Shown: positions 1-8,217 of the stretch, one piece after another
Position numbering within the stretch: position 1 is the first letter of the stretch
Layout of the letters: the number at the start of each line of letters is the position of its first letter
Source: Flavobacteriaceae bacterium
Lineage (GTDB): Bacteria; Bacteroidota; Bacteroidia; Flavobacteriales; Flavobacteriaceae
Length of the DNA: 38,357 nt
Reading direction: 5' to 3'
Assembly: GCA_023264015.1 (NCBI GenBank)
Contig: JALQTJ010000011.1
Location: 1-38,357, forward strand
The notes under the pieces: generated by a model
What the model was told of the DNA's origin: nothing
What the model saw: only the letters and a program-made list of their open reading frames with translations
Databases searched by the model: none
Position numbers and translations under genes: made by a program

Positions 1-999
1 GAATCAGACTATAACGAAAATGCCCTCGCCGATTTGTTAGAGACACAATCTGTTTACGATTTAAACATTGAAATTTTTAACCGTCTGCAACACACAATCA
101 CCGGATGGCCTGGCGGAAAACCCGATGCTGACGATTCGCACCGACCAGAACGTGCCCGTCCTAAATCGAAAAGAGTCATCATCTTCAGTCCTCACCCCGA
201 CGACGACGTGATTTCTATGGGCGGAACACTCGATCGACTCATTTCACAAGGTCACGAGGTTCACGTCGCTTACCAGACTTCTGGAAGCATCGCGGTGTCG
301 AATCAAGAAGCGCTAAAATTTATTGAGGTAGCCTGTGACATGATGCTGGGGGCAGAGAGCAATACCCTAAGAGAGTTGCGAGCTAAAATTGACAAGCTGA
401 AAGACGGAGAGATCCCATCGGCTGAGATACGTAACCTCAAAACCATCATTAGACAGCGCGAAGCAATTGCTGCGACGCGTTACCTTGGTCTACCCGATGA
501 AAACGTTCATTTCTTGAAGTTGCCGTTTTATGAAACAGGGGCTGTTAAAAAAGCACCGATCTCACAAGACGACATCGACATTATGAATCATTTGATCAAA
601 AGCATTCGTCCGCATCAGATCTATGCCGCGGGTGATTTAGCAGATCCGCACGGAACGCACCGCCTGTGTATCGACGCCCTTCAACAATCGTTGAGTCAAC
701 TGCGTAAAGAACCCTTCTTAAAAGACTGTTGGGTATGGCTGTATCGCGGTGCTTGGCACGAATACGAGCCTTATGAAATCGATATGGCGGTACCAATGAG
801 TCCGGCACAGGTAAGAAGAAAGCGCCGTGCCATTTTCTTCCACCAAACACAGAAAGACGGCGTCATGTTCCAGGGCAACGATCCGCGTGAATTTTGGGTT
901 AGAGCCGAGGACCGCAACCGCGAAACCGCAGACATTTACCGTCAATTAGGATTGTCTGATTACGCTGCCATCGAAGCCTTCAAGCGCTATTATTACTAA
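1..999 (+). CDS. nagB: Glucosamine-6-phosphate deaminase-like fusion protein, C-terminal PIG-L domain (5' truncated)
   Basis: The frame is open to the window edge, so the gene starts upstream; a TTG at 34 is not a credible start. What is visible is a LmbE/PIG-L type domain with the zinc-site motif HPDDD at 193-207, followed by a long helical segment and a tryptophan-rich C-terminus. In Bacteroidota this domain is typically fused behind a NagB sugar-phosphate isomerase domain in a protein of about 640 residues that converts glucosamine-6-phosphate to fructose-6-phosphate and ammonia. The NagB half lies outside the window, so that assignment rests on family knowledge. A GH20 hexosaminidase gene starts 15 bp downstream, which supports an amino-sugar catabolic role. 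The protein should be cytoplasmic. Confidence 0.75.
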   Translation, partial: ESDYNENALADLLETQSVYDLNIEIFNRLQHTITGWPGGKPDADDSHRPERARPKSKRVIIFSPHPDDDVISMGGTLDRLISQGHEVHVAYQTSGSIAVSNQEALKFIEVACDMMLGAESNTLRELRAKIDKLKDGEIPSAEIRNLKTIIRQREAIAATRYLGLPDENVHFLKLPFYETGAVKKAPISQDDIDIMNHLIKSIRPHQIYAAGDLADPHGTHRLCIDALQQSLSQLRKEPFLKDCWVWLYRGAWHEYEPYEIDMAVPMSPAQVRRKRRAIFFHQTQKDGVMFQGNDPREFWVRAEDRNRETADIYRQLGLSDYAAIEAFKRYYY

Positions 1000-1014
1000 T
1001 ACAATTGCAAAACT

Positions 1015-2520
1015 ATGATCCGTTCACTGCCCTTCTTTTCGCTTTGCGCATTTCTGCTATTCTCTTGCGCCCAACCAGAGTCAGATGGAGCCGCTTATCA
1101 GCAGCTGATTCCGTTAGCCGATGCGGTAACACTTGAGAACGGAAGTTTTACACTTCAAGAAAACGCATCCTACAGTTTGAATGGCTTTTCAGAACAAGAG
1201 GCAGACTCTTTCGACAAGGTTTTGACAGATCAGGCAAGTATTCACGGTTTAGCCTTGACTAAGGCTAGCGGTGCAGAAGCGGTAGTTCAGCTCACTGTTG
1301 ACCCCTCTTTAGCGAATGAAGCCTATCTGCTAGAGATCAATACAGATGGTATCTCGCTTAAAGGCGGAAGTCCTGCTGGCGTTTATTTCGCCTGGCAAAC
1401 ACTGCGACAGACCCTCTTTCTGCAAGCCGATACCGAGCAGCCGTTGAACTTAAGGGCAGCGCGTATTTCAGATCAACCCACCTACAGCTATCGTTCGGTG
1501 ATGCTAGACGTTGCGCGTCATTTTTTTGATGCCCCAACGGTAAAAGAACTCATCGATCAAATCACCCTTTACAAAGTGAACACCTTGCATTTGCATCTTG
1601 CAGACGATCAAGGATGGCGTATTGAAATTAAGAAGTGGCCTAACCTAACCGCCCACGGGGGGCTGACCGAAGTGGGTGGAACTGATGGCGGATTCTACAC
1701 TCAAGAACAGTACAACGATTTAGTGGCATACGCGCAGCAGCGGTTCATTACCATAGTTCCGGAGATTGATCTCCCTGGACACACCAACGCAGCGCTTTCA
1801 AGCTACCCAGAATTGAACTGTGACGGTGTAGCTCCTGAGTTATACACCGGAATCGAAGTCGGTTTTTCTACCCTGTGCGCAGATAAAGAAATCACCTACA
1901 CCTTTTTAGAGGATGTATTTGAAGAATTGGCACAAATGACTCCCGGACCTTACCTTCATATCGGCGGGGACGAGTCTCATGTCACTGAAGAAGACGATTA
2001 CGTCAAAATGGTCAATTTTGCCCTTCAAACCGTTAAAGATTTGGGCAAAACCCCTGTTGGATGGGATGAAATCTCGCACGGAAACGTTGATCAAAATACC
2101 GTTTCTCAATATTGGGCTAGCTCAGAAAACACCAAAAAAGCGTACGATAAAGGAGCCCAACTCATTATATCGCCGGCCATTCATGCCTACCTCGACATGA
2201 AATACGATTCACTGACCCCAATCGGGCTGAAATGGGCAGGATACCTGCCAATCGACAAGGCCTACGATTGGTCTCCCGATCAACTCGTCGAAGGAATTTC
2301 TACGGAGCGCATCATCGGAACAGAAGCCCTTCTTTGGACAGAAACTGTATCAACATCTGCAGATATTCAGTACCTTATGTTTCCTAGAGTACTCGGAATC
2401 GCTGAAATAGGATGGACCTCGGCCGACAAGCGCAATTTAGACGCGTACAAAACACGGCTCGAGAACCACTTAAAGGTTTTAGATCGATTGCAGATTGGCT
2501 ATTACAAAGGTTCAGAGTAG
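1015..2520 (+). CDS. GH20 beta-N-acetylhexosaminidase, lipoprotein
   Basis: This 501-aa protein releases terminal GlcNAc or GalNAc from chitin oligomers or glycans. Residues 1-18 form a lipoprotein signal peptide with lipobox LFSC at 15-18, so it should be anchored in the periplasm or on the outer membrane. A GH20b-like alpha/beta domain covers about residues 30-150. The catalytic TIM barrel follows, opening at about 155 with an RSVMLDVARHFF-type motif. The paired catalytic residues are visible in HIGGDE, Asp319 and Glu320, which polarise the substrate acetamido group and act as general acid. Length is normal for a single-domain bacterial GH20 enzyme. It sits in a tight operon between the NagB/PIG-L fusion and the dioxygenase gene. 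Confidence 0.93.
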   Translation: MIRSLPFFSLCAFLLFSCAQPESDGAAYQQLIPLADAVTLENGSFTLQENASYSLNGFSEQEADSFDKVLTDQASIHGLALTKASGAEAVVQLTVDPSLANEAYLLEINTDGISLKGGSPAGVYFAWQTLRQTLFLQADTEQPLNLRAARISDQPTYSYRSVMLDVARHFFDAPTVKELIDQITLYKVNTLHLHLADDQGWRIEIKKWPNLTAHGGLTEVGGTDGGFYTQEQYNDLVAYAQQRFITIVPEIDLPGHTNAALSSYPELNCDGVAPELYTGIEVGFSTLCADKEITYTFLEDVFEELAQMTPGPYLHIGGDESHVTEEDDYVKMVNFALQTVKDLGKTPVGWDEISHGNVDQNTVSQYWASSENTKKAYDKGAQLIISPAIHAYLDMKYDSLTPIGLKWAGYLPIDKAYDWSPDQLVEGISTERIIGTEALLWTETVSTSADIQYLMFPRVLGIAEIGWTSADKRNLDAYKTRLENHLKVLDRLQIGYYKGSE

Positions 2521-2544
2521 AGAAGGATTTTAAAACCGTCTTTT

Positions 2545-3495
2545 ATGGAACTGAAAAACGAACATCTTGAGATTCCAGGTAATCCATCGGTAGATAAATC
2601 AAGTAGCTACCGCCTCAATCAACGCGAAAATGGAGAACCTCTTAAAGCTTTAACCGAAGAACAGTGGAACTTTTGGATAGAGAACGGATATGTAGTGATC
2701 AAGCAAGCCATCTCTAGAGAACAGGCCGCCAAGACTGCGTCATTTCTATGGGAGTTTGAAGAAAAAGATCCTAACGACCCTGCTACCTGGTACGCGCCGG
2801 CTCGTGCAGAGATGCAAATGAAAGAGCTGATCGGAACAGGAATGGTTGAGGCCTACAATCACCCCTTGATGTGGGAGAACCGTCAAAGTCCGAAGATTTA
2901 CAATGCCTTCAGAGATATTTGGGGACGCGACGAACTTTGGGTAACCATCGATCGCGCAAATCTCAACTTTCCGCAAAAGCCTGGCCATGAGCAAAAGGGT
3001 TTTATTCATTGGGATTACGACCCTGAAACTCGGCCTCAAAACGTACAGGGCGTGTTAGCCCTAGCGGACCAAAATGACCCTAACATGGGAGGATTTCAGT
3101 GTGTTCCGTGGCTTTACCGCAATTACGATACCTGGAAGCTTACACAGCCCGAAGACCGAAACCGTTTTCAACCCGATATGACAGGGCTTGAAGACGAATT
3201 GGTCAAAGTACCGTTAGAGGCAGGTGATATGCTCATTTTCAATAGCACACTGGCCCACGGTATCCGACCAAACAAGTCAGAGAACAAGGTTCGCATTGCC
3301 CAATACATTTCAATGATGCCGGCAGACCCCGCCAATAAGGCACTTGTCGATTGGCGTGTGCGCTCTTGGAGCGAACGGATTGCCCCAGAGGGTTACGCCT
3401 TTCCGGGAGACCCCAGAAAATGGGAACAGACCAAATACCAAAGAGCAGAGTTATCTGAATTAGGACGTAAGCTGCTAGGATTAGATTCTTGGTAA
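2545..3495 (+). CDS. Phytanoyl-CoA dioxygenase (PhyH) family protein
   Basis: This 316-aa protein has the non-haem Fe(II)/2-oxoglutarate oxygenase signature. The iron triad is visible as H155-x-D157 (context FIHWDYD) and distal H238 (context LAHGIRPN), and R250 is positioned to bind the 2-oxoglutarate carboxylate. PhyH relatives hydroxylate very different substrates (fatty acyl-CoA, ectoine, secondary metabolites), so the substrate cannot be named. There is no signal peptide, so it should be cytoplasmic. It lies 24 bp after the hexosaminidase gene and 18 bp before a short-chain dehydrogenase, an arrangement that suggests hydroxylation followed by alcohol oxidation on one substrate. That coupling is inference. 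Confidence 0.85.
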   Translation: MELKNEHLEIPGNPSVDKSSSYRLNQRENGEPLKALTEEQWNFWIENGYVVIKQAISREQAAKTASFLWEFEEKDPNDPATWYAPARAEMQMKELIGTGMVEAYNHPLMWENRQSPKIYNAFRDIWGRDELWVTIDRANLNFPQKPGHEQKGFIHWDYDPETRPQNVQGVLALADQNDPNMGGFQCVPWLYRNYDTWKLTQPEDRNRFQPDMTGLEDELVKVPLEAGDMLIFNSTLAHGIRPNKSENKVRIAQYISMMPADPANKALVDWRVRSWSERIAPEGYAFPGDPRKWEQTKYQRAELSELGRKLLGLDSW

Positions 3496-3513
3496 ATTGA
3501 GCGAGCACAAAGC

Positions 3514-4284
3514 ATGAAAAAAAGGGTTCTGATCACTGGATCAACTGCCGGTATAGGTTTTGAAACTGCGAGAGTGCTCGCCAATCAAGGGCACAAGATC
3601 TTCCTCAATGGACGAACCGAAGAAGGCACCTCTGCCGCCGTGGAGCGCTTGCGCACCTTGTGCAAAGAAGCTGACATTGATGGCGTAGTTTGTGATTTCT
3701 CAAAGCCCATCGATTTAGGCATTTTTCCGTCAAACATTGATGTACTCATCAATAATGTGGGCATTTATACCTCAAAAGATTTTTCAGTCACTAGTGATGA
3801 AGATTGGTATGCACAATTCGAGGTGAACTGCATGAGTGGGGTGCGGCTCAGCAGACATTATTTGCCTCAGATGCTGGCCTCAAATTACGGACGCATTTTG
3901 TTTATCTCTAGCGAATGTGCCTATCTGGCCCCTGAAGACATGGTCTCATATAGTAGCACAAAAGCTGCCTTACATGCCCTTTCAAGAGGTTTGGCGAATA
4001 CCACACGCAACAGTGGGGTAACCGTCAACACCATAGTGCCCGGATCGACCTATACCGAAGGAGCAGAGCGTTTTATTAAAGAAAAAGCCGCACAACAAAA
4101 CGAGGATCCTAATCAGGTAGCCCAGGCCTTTATAAAATCTGAGCGCCCTCAGTCGCTAATCGAGCGTTTTGCCCGTACCGAAGAAGTGGCTGCACTTATT
4201 GCCTTTTATGCCAGTGCTCAGTCAAGCGCAGTGAATGGCTCTGTCATTTTTTGCGAGGGCGGAAGCACCAGCGCAACCTTTTAA
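3514..4284 (+). CDS. Short-chain dehydrogenase/reductase (SDR), classical type
   Basis: This 256-aa protein has the classical SDR layout. The N-terminal Rossmann cofactor motif TGSTAGIG is at 8-15 and the NNVG motif at 80-83. The catalytic residues are Ser133, Tyr146 and Lys150 (YSSTK). The segment from about 170 to 215 is the variable substrate lid, and the C-terminus shows the usual late-glycine region. An arginine after the second strand (LNGR) suggests NADP(H) preference. The start at 3514 is the first ATG and leaves the glycine-rich loop at the normal distance from the N-terminus. It is 10 bp upstream of cutC and belongs to the same forward operon. Substrate unknown. Confidence 0.9.
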   Translation: MKKRVLITGSTAGIGFETARVLANQGHKIFLNGRTEEGTSAAVERLRTLCKEADIDGVVCDFSKPIDLGIFPSNIDVLINNVGIYTSKDFSVTSDEDWYAQFEVNCMSGVRLSRHYLPQMLASNYGRILFISSECAYLAPEDMVSYSSTKAALHALSRGLANTTRNSGVTVNTIVPGSTYTEGAERFIKEKAAQQNEDPNQVAQAFIKSERPQSLIERFARTEEVAALIAFYASAQSSAVNGSVIFCEGGSTSATF

Positions 4285-4294
4285 ACAAACCACC

Positions 4295-5020
4295 ATGCAA
4301 TTTGAAGTCTGTGCCAATTCATTCACTTCTGCCAAAAATGCCCAAGAAGCAGGTGCCCATCGAATAGAACTTTGCGCCGAGCTTGGAGTAGGTGGCGTGA
4401 CTCCATCGTTTGGTTTGATAAAAAAGGTATGCGACGAACTGACACTTAAGGTGAATGTTCTCATCCGCCCGAGAAGTGGAAACTTCGTCTACAGTGCAGA
4501 TGAACTGGATATCATTTTAAGAGACATTCATATGGCCGTTGAACTGGGAGTAAACGGTATTGTGTGCGGATCGCTACATGAAGACCGTTCGATAAACGAA
4601 AAGCAGCTTGAAGCCATGCTCAACGCCTCGTCGGGTGTAGAATTTACCTTTCACCGTGCGTTTGATCTCACCCCAGATCCTATAGCCGCTTATGATCTAT
4701 TGGCTACGCATCGGATAGATCGAATTCTAAGCTCAGGTCAGCAGCAAAAGGCGATTGACGGTTTGCCATTACTCTCCCAATTGAATGAACGAGGAGGCGT
4801 GCGTATGATGCCTGGTTCAGGAGTCAATGCTGCGAACATCAAAACCTTTGTTTCTAACGGTTTTGAAGAGGTTCATTTTTCAGGAACGGTGATGAGCCCT
4901 GAACCCAACACGGCACCAAAAATTCCTTTTATCACACAAGGCTTACTCGCAGAGTACGGTTATCCGACCTCTGATCTCATCCGACTCAAAGAAATTATTG
5001 CGTCGGCCGAATCTGTCTAA
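4295..5020 (+). CDS. cutC: CutC family protein
   Basis: This 241-aa TIM-barrel protein of the CutC family opens with MQFEVCANS and has the conserved AGAHRIELCAELGVGG segment near residues 20-35, NVLIRPRSGNF near 57-67, and a GSG-containing loop close to the C-terminus. The frame stays open upstream to 4235, but that would add 20 low-quality residues overlapping the SDR gene; the ATG at 4295 gives the canonical N-terminus. CutC is traditionally called a copper homeostasis protein. In E. coli the copper phenotype has been attributed to an sRNA in the locus, so the biochemical role is unsettled. Its place behind GlcNAc-catabolic genes argues for an enzyme linked to sugar metabolism here. Confidence 0.9.
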   Translation: MQFEVCANSFTSAKNAQEAGAHRIELCAELGVGGVTPSFGLIKKVCDELTLKVNVLIRPRSGNFVYSADELDIILRDIHMAVELGVNGIVCGSLHEDRSINEKQLEAMLNASSGVEFTFHRAFDLTPDPIAAYDLLATHRIDRILSSGQQQKAIDGLPLLSQLNERGGVRMMPGSGVNAANIKTFVSNGFEEVHFSGTVMSPEPNTAPKIPFITQGLLAEYGYPTSDLIRLKEIIASAESV

Positions 5021-5021
5021 T

Positions 5022-6083
5022 CTATTTGGTTTTTTTGACCCCAAAATTCTCCTCGTAGAACGCCATAATGGGTTGATATGGCCCCAATTGGTGCTGTTCT
5101 ATTGAGAAGTTGTCGGCATAGGGTCCGTAAGGCGTTGACATGGGTTTCTTAACCCGATCCGGAAAGTCAAGCGTTAGATTGGCGCGCTGCGGACGCTCTT
5201 GTTGATTCATGTAACCCGCAACATCATAGGCTTGCTCATCAGTGAGGATCGGATTGTCATGGCTAACGCCAAAGGGCATGTTGTACTTGATAAATTGAGC
5301 CGCAGTAATGACGCGATTCATACCAGCACCGTTGTTATACGAATTAGGGCCCCATAAAGGCGGGTAGGTGTAGGTCAATCCATCTGGATTTTTTAAGCCC
5401 TGGCCGTCTTGTTGATGGCAAACAGCGCACTGAGCGGTGTAAACTGCTGCCCCTTGCTCTAAATTGACTGCGCGATTCGGTAGCTCTATAGGCTTCAATC
5501 CTTTTTTAACCGTAGCAGGATCAACCTCAAGGTAATCATCCAACCATTCGATATAAGCAATCATAGCGAGCATTTCAGGCTGGTCGACCTCCAAAGGCCT
5601 TCCGTTCATACTTCGGGTGAAACATCCGTTAATGCGCTCAGCCAAAGTCCCCATTTTATCTTCTCTTCCTCTGTATTGTGGAAATCGCTGATCAACTGAA
5701 ACCAATGAAATACCGTAATCTTTAGCGCCATCATTGAGGTGGCAGCTGGTGCATTGTAAGGCGTTTCCTGTATAGCGTTTGCCTGGGTCATCAGCCAAAG
5801 GTCCGAGTAATTCGTCGGTTTGAGTGAGCAGTGCGTATCCGAACTGAAGTTGCTCGTCACCTGACTGCGCCACTGCATCAAATAGGGGGAGTTTTTCTTC
5901 GGTAAGATCTTGAAGTTCAGAGGCAGGTGCAGCCATCATACGCACTTGTGGCACGTCTACAAAGAAGGTTCCTATGAATAAGAGTGATACGAGAAGTACC
6001 AGAGTCAATCCGGCCGTTGCTATGGTTTTTGAAAGCCTACTGATGAGATCTTCAAGTTCTTGTTTAGACTTCTTTGACTGCAT
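5022..6083 (-). CDS. TsdA-like dihaem cytochrome c (thiosulfate dehydrogenase/tetrathionate reductase family)
   Basis: This 353-aa protein has two haem-binding motifs, CTSCH at 111-115 and CAVCH at 219-223. Between them lies the TsdA hallmark, a PQYRGRE then LAERINGC stretch, in which Cys154 matches the cysteine that ligates haem 1 in characterised thiosulfate dehydrogenases. Met269 (YNMPFG) is the likely second-haem ligand. Residues about 20-42 form one hydrophobic segment without a clear cleavage site, so the protein is probably anchored with both haems in the periplasm. A C-terminal tail (about 295-353) with a PYGPY motif is shared with many TsdA-related cytochromes. No other sulfur-oxidation genes are near. 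The stop lies 1 bp from convergent cutC. Exact substrate is unproven. Confidence 0.82.
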   Translation of the reverse strand: MQSKKSKQELEDLISRLSKTIATAGLTLVLLVSLLFIGTFFVDVPQVRMMAAPASELQDLTEEKLPLFDAVAQSGDEQLQFGYALLTQTDELLGPLADDPGKRYTGNALQCTSCHLNDGAKDYGISLVSVDQRFPQYRGREDKMGTLAERINGCFTRSMNGRPLEVDQPEMLAMIAYIEWLDDYLEVDPATVKKGLKPIELPNRAVNLEQGAAVYTAQCAVCHQQDGQGLKNPDGLTYTYPPLWGPNSYNNGAGMNRVITAAQFIKYNMPFGVSHDNPILTDEQAYDVAGYMNQQERPQRANLTLDFPDRVKKPMSTPYGPYADNFSIEQHQLGPYQPIMAFYEENFGVKKTK

Positions 6084-6202
6084 CTTATTTACAAGGGTTG
6101 GTTTACTAAATGTAGCGAAAAGTAAGTTCTGATTTTCTATCGCTAAGTAACCTCAGTTACACAACCAACTTAATCCGCTAGGGTTTTAAGCTAAGCAGCA
6201 TC

Positions 6203-6210
6203 TATCTTTG
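6203..6210 (+). promoter_or_regulatory. Bacteroidota -7 promoter element (TATCTTTG) for sua5
   Basis: TATCTTTG matches TAnnTTTG exactly and ends 4 bp before the GTG start of the Sua5 gene. Transcription would begin at about the start codon, giving a leaderless or nearly leaderless mRNA. No clear TTG -33 box is seen at 19-21 bp spacing, which lowers confidence. Confidence 0.4.
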
Positions 6211-6214
6211 CGCT

Positions 6215-7177
6215 GTGAAGATCTCTAAAGACATTGCTGAAGCTGCTCAACTTCTTAAAGAAGGTCAGGTCATTGCCATACCGACTGAAACGGTCTACGG
6301 ACTGGCGGCAAATGCGCTTGATCCTACTGCCGTATTAGAGATTTATAAGGTAAAGGAACGTCCGGCCACCAATCCGCTCATTGTGCACATACACGCAATC
6401 GAACAACTGACCCCATTGGTGAGTGAAATGGGAGCTAACGCCCAACGTTTGGCGGAGCACTTTTGGCCCGGTCCACTAACCCTACTATTGAAAAAAACCG
6501 ATCGCATAAGTGATCAGATTACTGCAGGAAGCCCACTGGTCGCTATCCGCATGCCTAAACATCCTATGACACTTGAGCTTCTAAAGTCAGTAGCATTTCC
6601 GCTCGTCGCTCCAAGTGCAAATCGCTACACCACAGTAAGCCCAACTTCTGCCGAACATGTAGCAAAAAATCTAGGAGAACGCATTCCTCTGATACTCGAT
6701 GGAGGACCCTGTGAGAAAGGTCTCGAATCAACGGTTGTGGGTTTTGACGCCAATGACCGTCCGCTCATTTATCGGTTAGGTGCCGTCACCCTAGAGGCCA
6801 TTCAAGCTATAGTGCCTGAAGCGGGAGTCTATGAATCGGCCTTATCTGAGCCCGCACACTCGCCTGGTATGGCTAAAAAACACTACGCTCCAAAAACAGC
6901 GCTTAGGGTGGTCGATGACCTTAGGGTTTTTTTAGAAAACTACTCAGGGAATCAAAAATTAGGCGTGCTTTCTTTCGGGCATCAGGGCCTTGCCCCTAGC
7001 CCACATACCCTAGTTGAGCTTTCGCAAAATAGAGATTTAGAAGAAGGCTCTCAAAGACTTTATCAGAGCCTATATGCGCTCGACGAAGCGAATGTCGATC
7101 TTATTGTCGCTGAATGGTTTGAAGACAAAGGCTTGGGTCAAACCCTAAACGACAAGCTGAAGCGCGCCTCTTATTAA
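6215..7177 (+). CDS. L-threonylcarbamoyladenylate synthase, Sua5 type
   Basis: This 320-aa protein makes threonylcarbamoyl-AMP from threonine, bicarbonate and ATP, the first step of tRNA t6A37 modification. The N-terminal YrdC domain shows IPTETVYGLAANA, the KERPATNPL motif that binds ATP and substrate, APSANR and STVV. The linker motif SPGMAKKHYAPK starts at 216 and leads into the C-terminal Sua5 Rossmann-like domain, so this is the long Sua5 form, not short TsaC. The start is GTG at 6215; the next in-frame ATG would remove most of the YrdC domain. The enzyme is cytoplasmic. Its stop overlaps the stop of the convergent bicarbonate transporter gene by 4 bp; bicarbonate is a substrate of this enzyme, though the adjacency may be chance. 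Confidence 0.93.
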   Translation: MKISKDIAEAAQLLKEGQVIAIPTETVYGLAANALDPTAVLEIYKVKERPATNPLIVHIHAIEQLTPLVSEMGANAQRLAEHFWPGPLTLLLKKTDRISDQITAGSPLVAIRMPKHPMTLELLKSVAFPLVAPSANRYTTVSPTSAEHVAKNLGERIPLILDGGPCEKGLESTVVGFDANDRPLIYRLGAVTLEAIQAIVPEAGVYESALSEPAHSPGMAKKHYAPKTALRVVDDLRVFLENYSGNQKLGVLSFGHQGLAPSPHTLVELSQNRDLEEGSQRLYQSLYALDEANVDLIVAEWFEDKGLGQTLNDKLKRASY

Positions 7178-8139
7178 GTCCACGACTGTATTAAATAGAG
7201 GTAAAATGGGATGCCAAACATGACGTTTAACGGAAAGGTAACCCCCAAAGCCATAGTAAGATAGATGCCGGGGTTTGCTTTTGGAGCAGCCAGCCGCATA
7301 GCAGCAGGAACTGCAATGTATGAGGCACTAGCGGCCAAAATGGTCAACAACAGACGATCACCTGTCTGTTCTAAAAAGAATCCACTGCAATAGGCGGTCA
7401 CCACCCCATTAAACAGAGGTATAAGGATCGCAACCATAAGGGCAGTAGAACTTTTCTTCAAAAATCCCTTGAGATGTTTGCCGCACGAAAGGCCCATATC
7501 AAGCAGAAAAATGGCCAGAAAACCCTTAAAAATATCGGTGGTAAAAGGTGTAATCCCTTCAGCCTGAGAATCACTCGAGACGAATCCTATGACTAAACTT
7601 CCCATGATTAAAATGACACTTCCGTTTGTCAAGGCGTGGCGCAAGACTGGTGAAAGGGCATTCAGATTAAAGCGATCAGATGAACAGAGTGAGATTAATA
7701 GTACACCTGCTACGATAGAAGGCGCCTCCATTAATGCCATTACCGCGACCATATGACCTCCGTAAGAGATCGCTTGCAATTCTAAAAAACTGATAGCGGT
7801 CACAAAGGTGACAGCACTCACTGAGCCATAGGCTGCAGAAACGGCCCCGGCCGTCTGTATACCAAAGAACTTTCGAGTGAGTAGAAACACATAAGGCGGA
7901 ACCAAGAGCGCCAACAAAAACCCGGCCATAAGCGCCCACAAAATTTGAGTATTGAATGGGCTGTGAGCCAGTTCTTGCCCTCCTTTAAAACCAATAGAAA
8001 ACAAGAGATAAAGTGAAATAAACTTGGAGGAGTTCGGTGGAACGGCCAAGTCGCTCTTGAGTTGCGAGGCTGCAATCCCAAGAATAAAAAATAAGAGTGC
8101 TGGATTTCTAAAGTTTTCGAGAAGAAGGTCCCACTGCAT
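7174..8139 (-). CDS. sbtA: SbtA-family sodium-dependent bicarbonate transporter
   Basis: This 321-aa integral membrane protein has about ten hydrophobic segments in two related halves. The SbtA family signatures are visible: FSIGFKGGQEL near residues 48-58, an AAYGSVSAVTF segment, and GGHMVAVMALMEAPSIV. In cyanobacteria SbtA imports bicarbonate with sodium and is controlled by the PII-like partner SbtB. No SbtB-like gene is next to it here. Instead a LysR regulator is divergently transcribed, with a strong palindrome in the 78-bp gap. Related transporters in marine flavobacteria have been linked to anaplerotic CO2 fixation. The protein should lie in the inner membrane. Bicarbonate specificity is inferred from the family. 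Confidence 0.85.
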   Translation of the reverse strand: MQWDLLLENFRNPALLFFILGIAASQLKSDLAVPPNSSKFISLYLLFSIGFKGGQELAHSPFNTQILWALMAGFLLALLVPPYVFLLTRKFFGIQTAGAVSAAYGSVSAVTFVTAISFLELQAISYGGHMVAVMALMEAPSIVAGVLLISLCSSDRFNLNALSPVLRHALTNGSVILIMGSLVIGFVSSDSQAEGITPFTTDIFKGFLAIFLLDMGLSCGKHLKGFLKKSSTALMVAILIPLFNGVVTAYCSGFFLEQTGDRLLLTILAASASYIAVPAAMRLAAPKANPGIYLTMALGVTFPLNVMFGIPFYLYLIQSWT

Positions 8140-8167
8140 TTTTTTGTTTGCGAAGGTGTTCTTTTTT

Positions 8168-8187
8168 ATTCATAAATATTTATGAAT
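8168..8187. promoter_or_regulatory. Perfect 20-bp palindrome between sbtA and its LysR-type regulator gene
   Basis: The sequence reads ATTCATAAAT and then its exact reverse complement, with no spacer. It contains T-N11-A pairs as expected for a LysR-type operator and lies centrally in the divergent intergenic region, 29 bp from the sbtA start and 31 bp from the regulator start. It is probably the operator for the adjacent regulator; this is inference from position and symmetry. Confidence 0.65.
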
Positions 8188-8202
8188 TATTTTTGAAAAA
8201 TA
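8188..8202 (+). promoter_or_regulatory. -7 element within a second palindrome, upstream of the LysR gene
   Basis: TATTTTT-G-AAAAATA is a 15-bp inverted repeat with 7-bp arms, directly abutting the larger palindrome. Its first eight bases, TATTTTTG, match the TAnnTTTG promoter element, placing a start site about 20 bp before the regulator ATG at 8218. Overlap of operator and promoter would allow autorepression. No -33 TTG is evident. Confidence 0.4.
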
Positions 8203-8217
8203 GATTTAATAAAATTT

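Noticed and set aside
4235-4294. Upstream extension of CutC
   Set aside because: The 20 extra residues overlap the SDR gene and precede a canonical CutC N-terminus.
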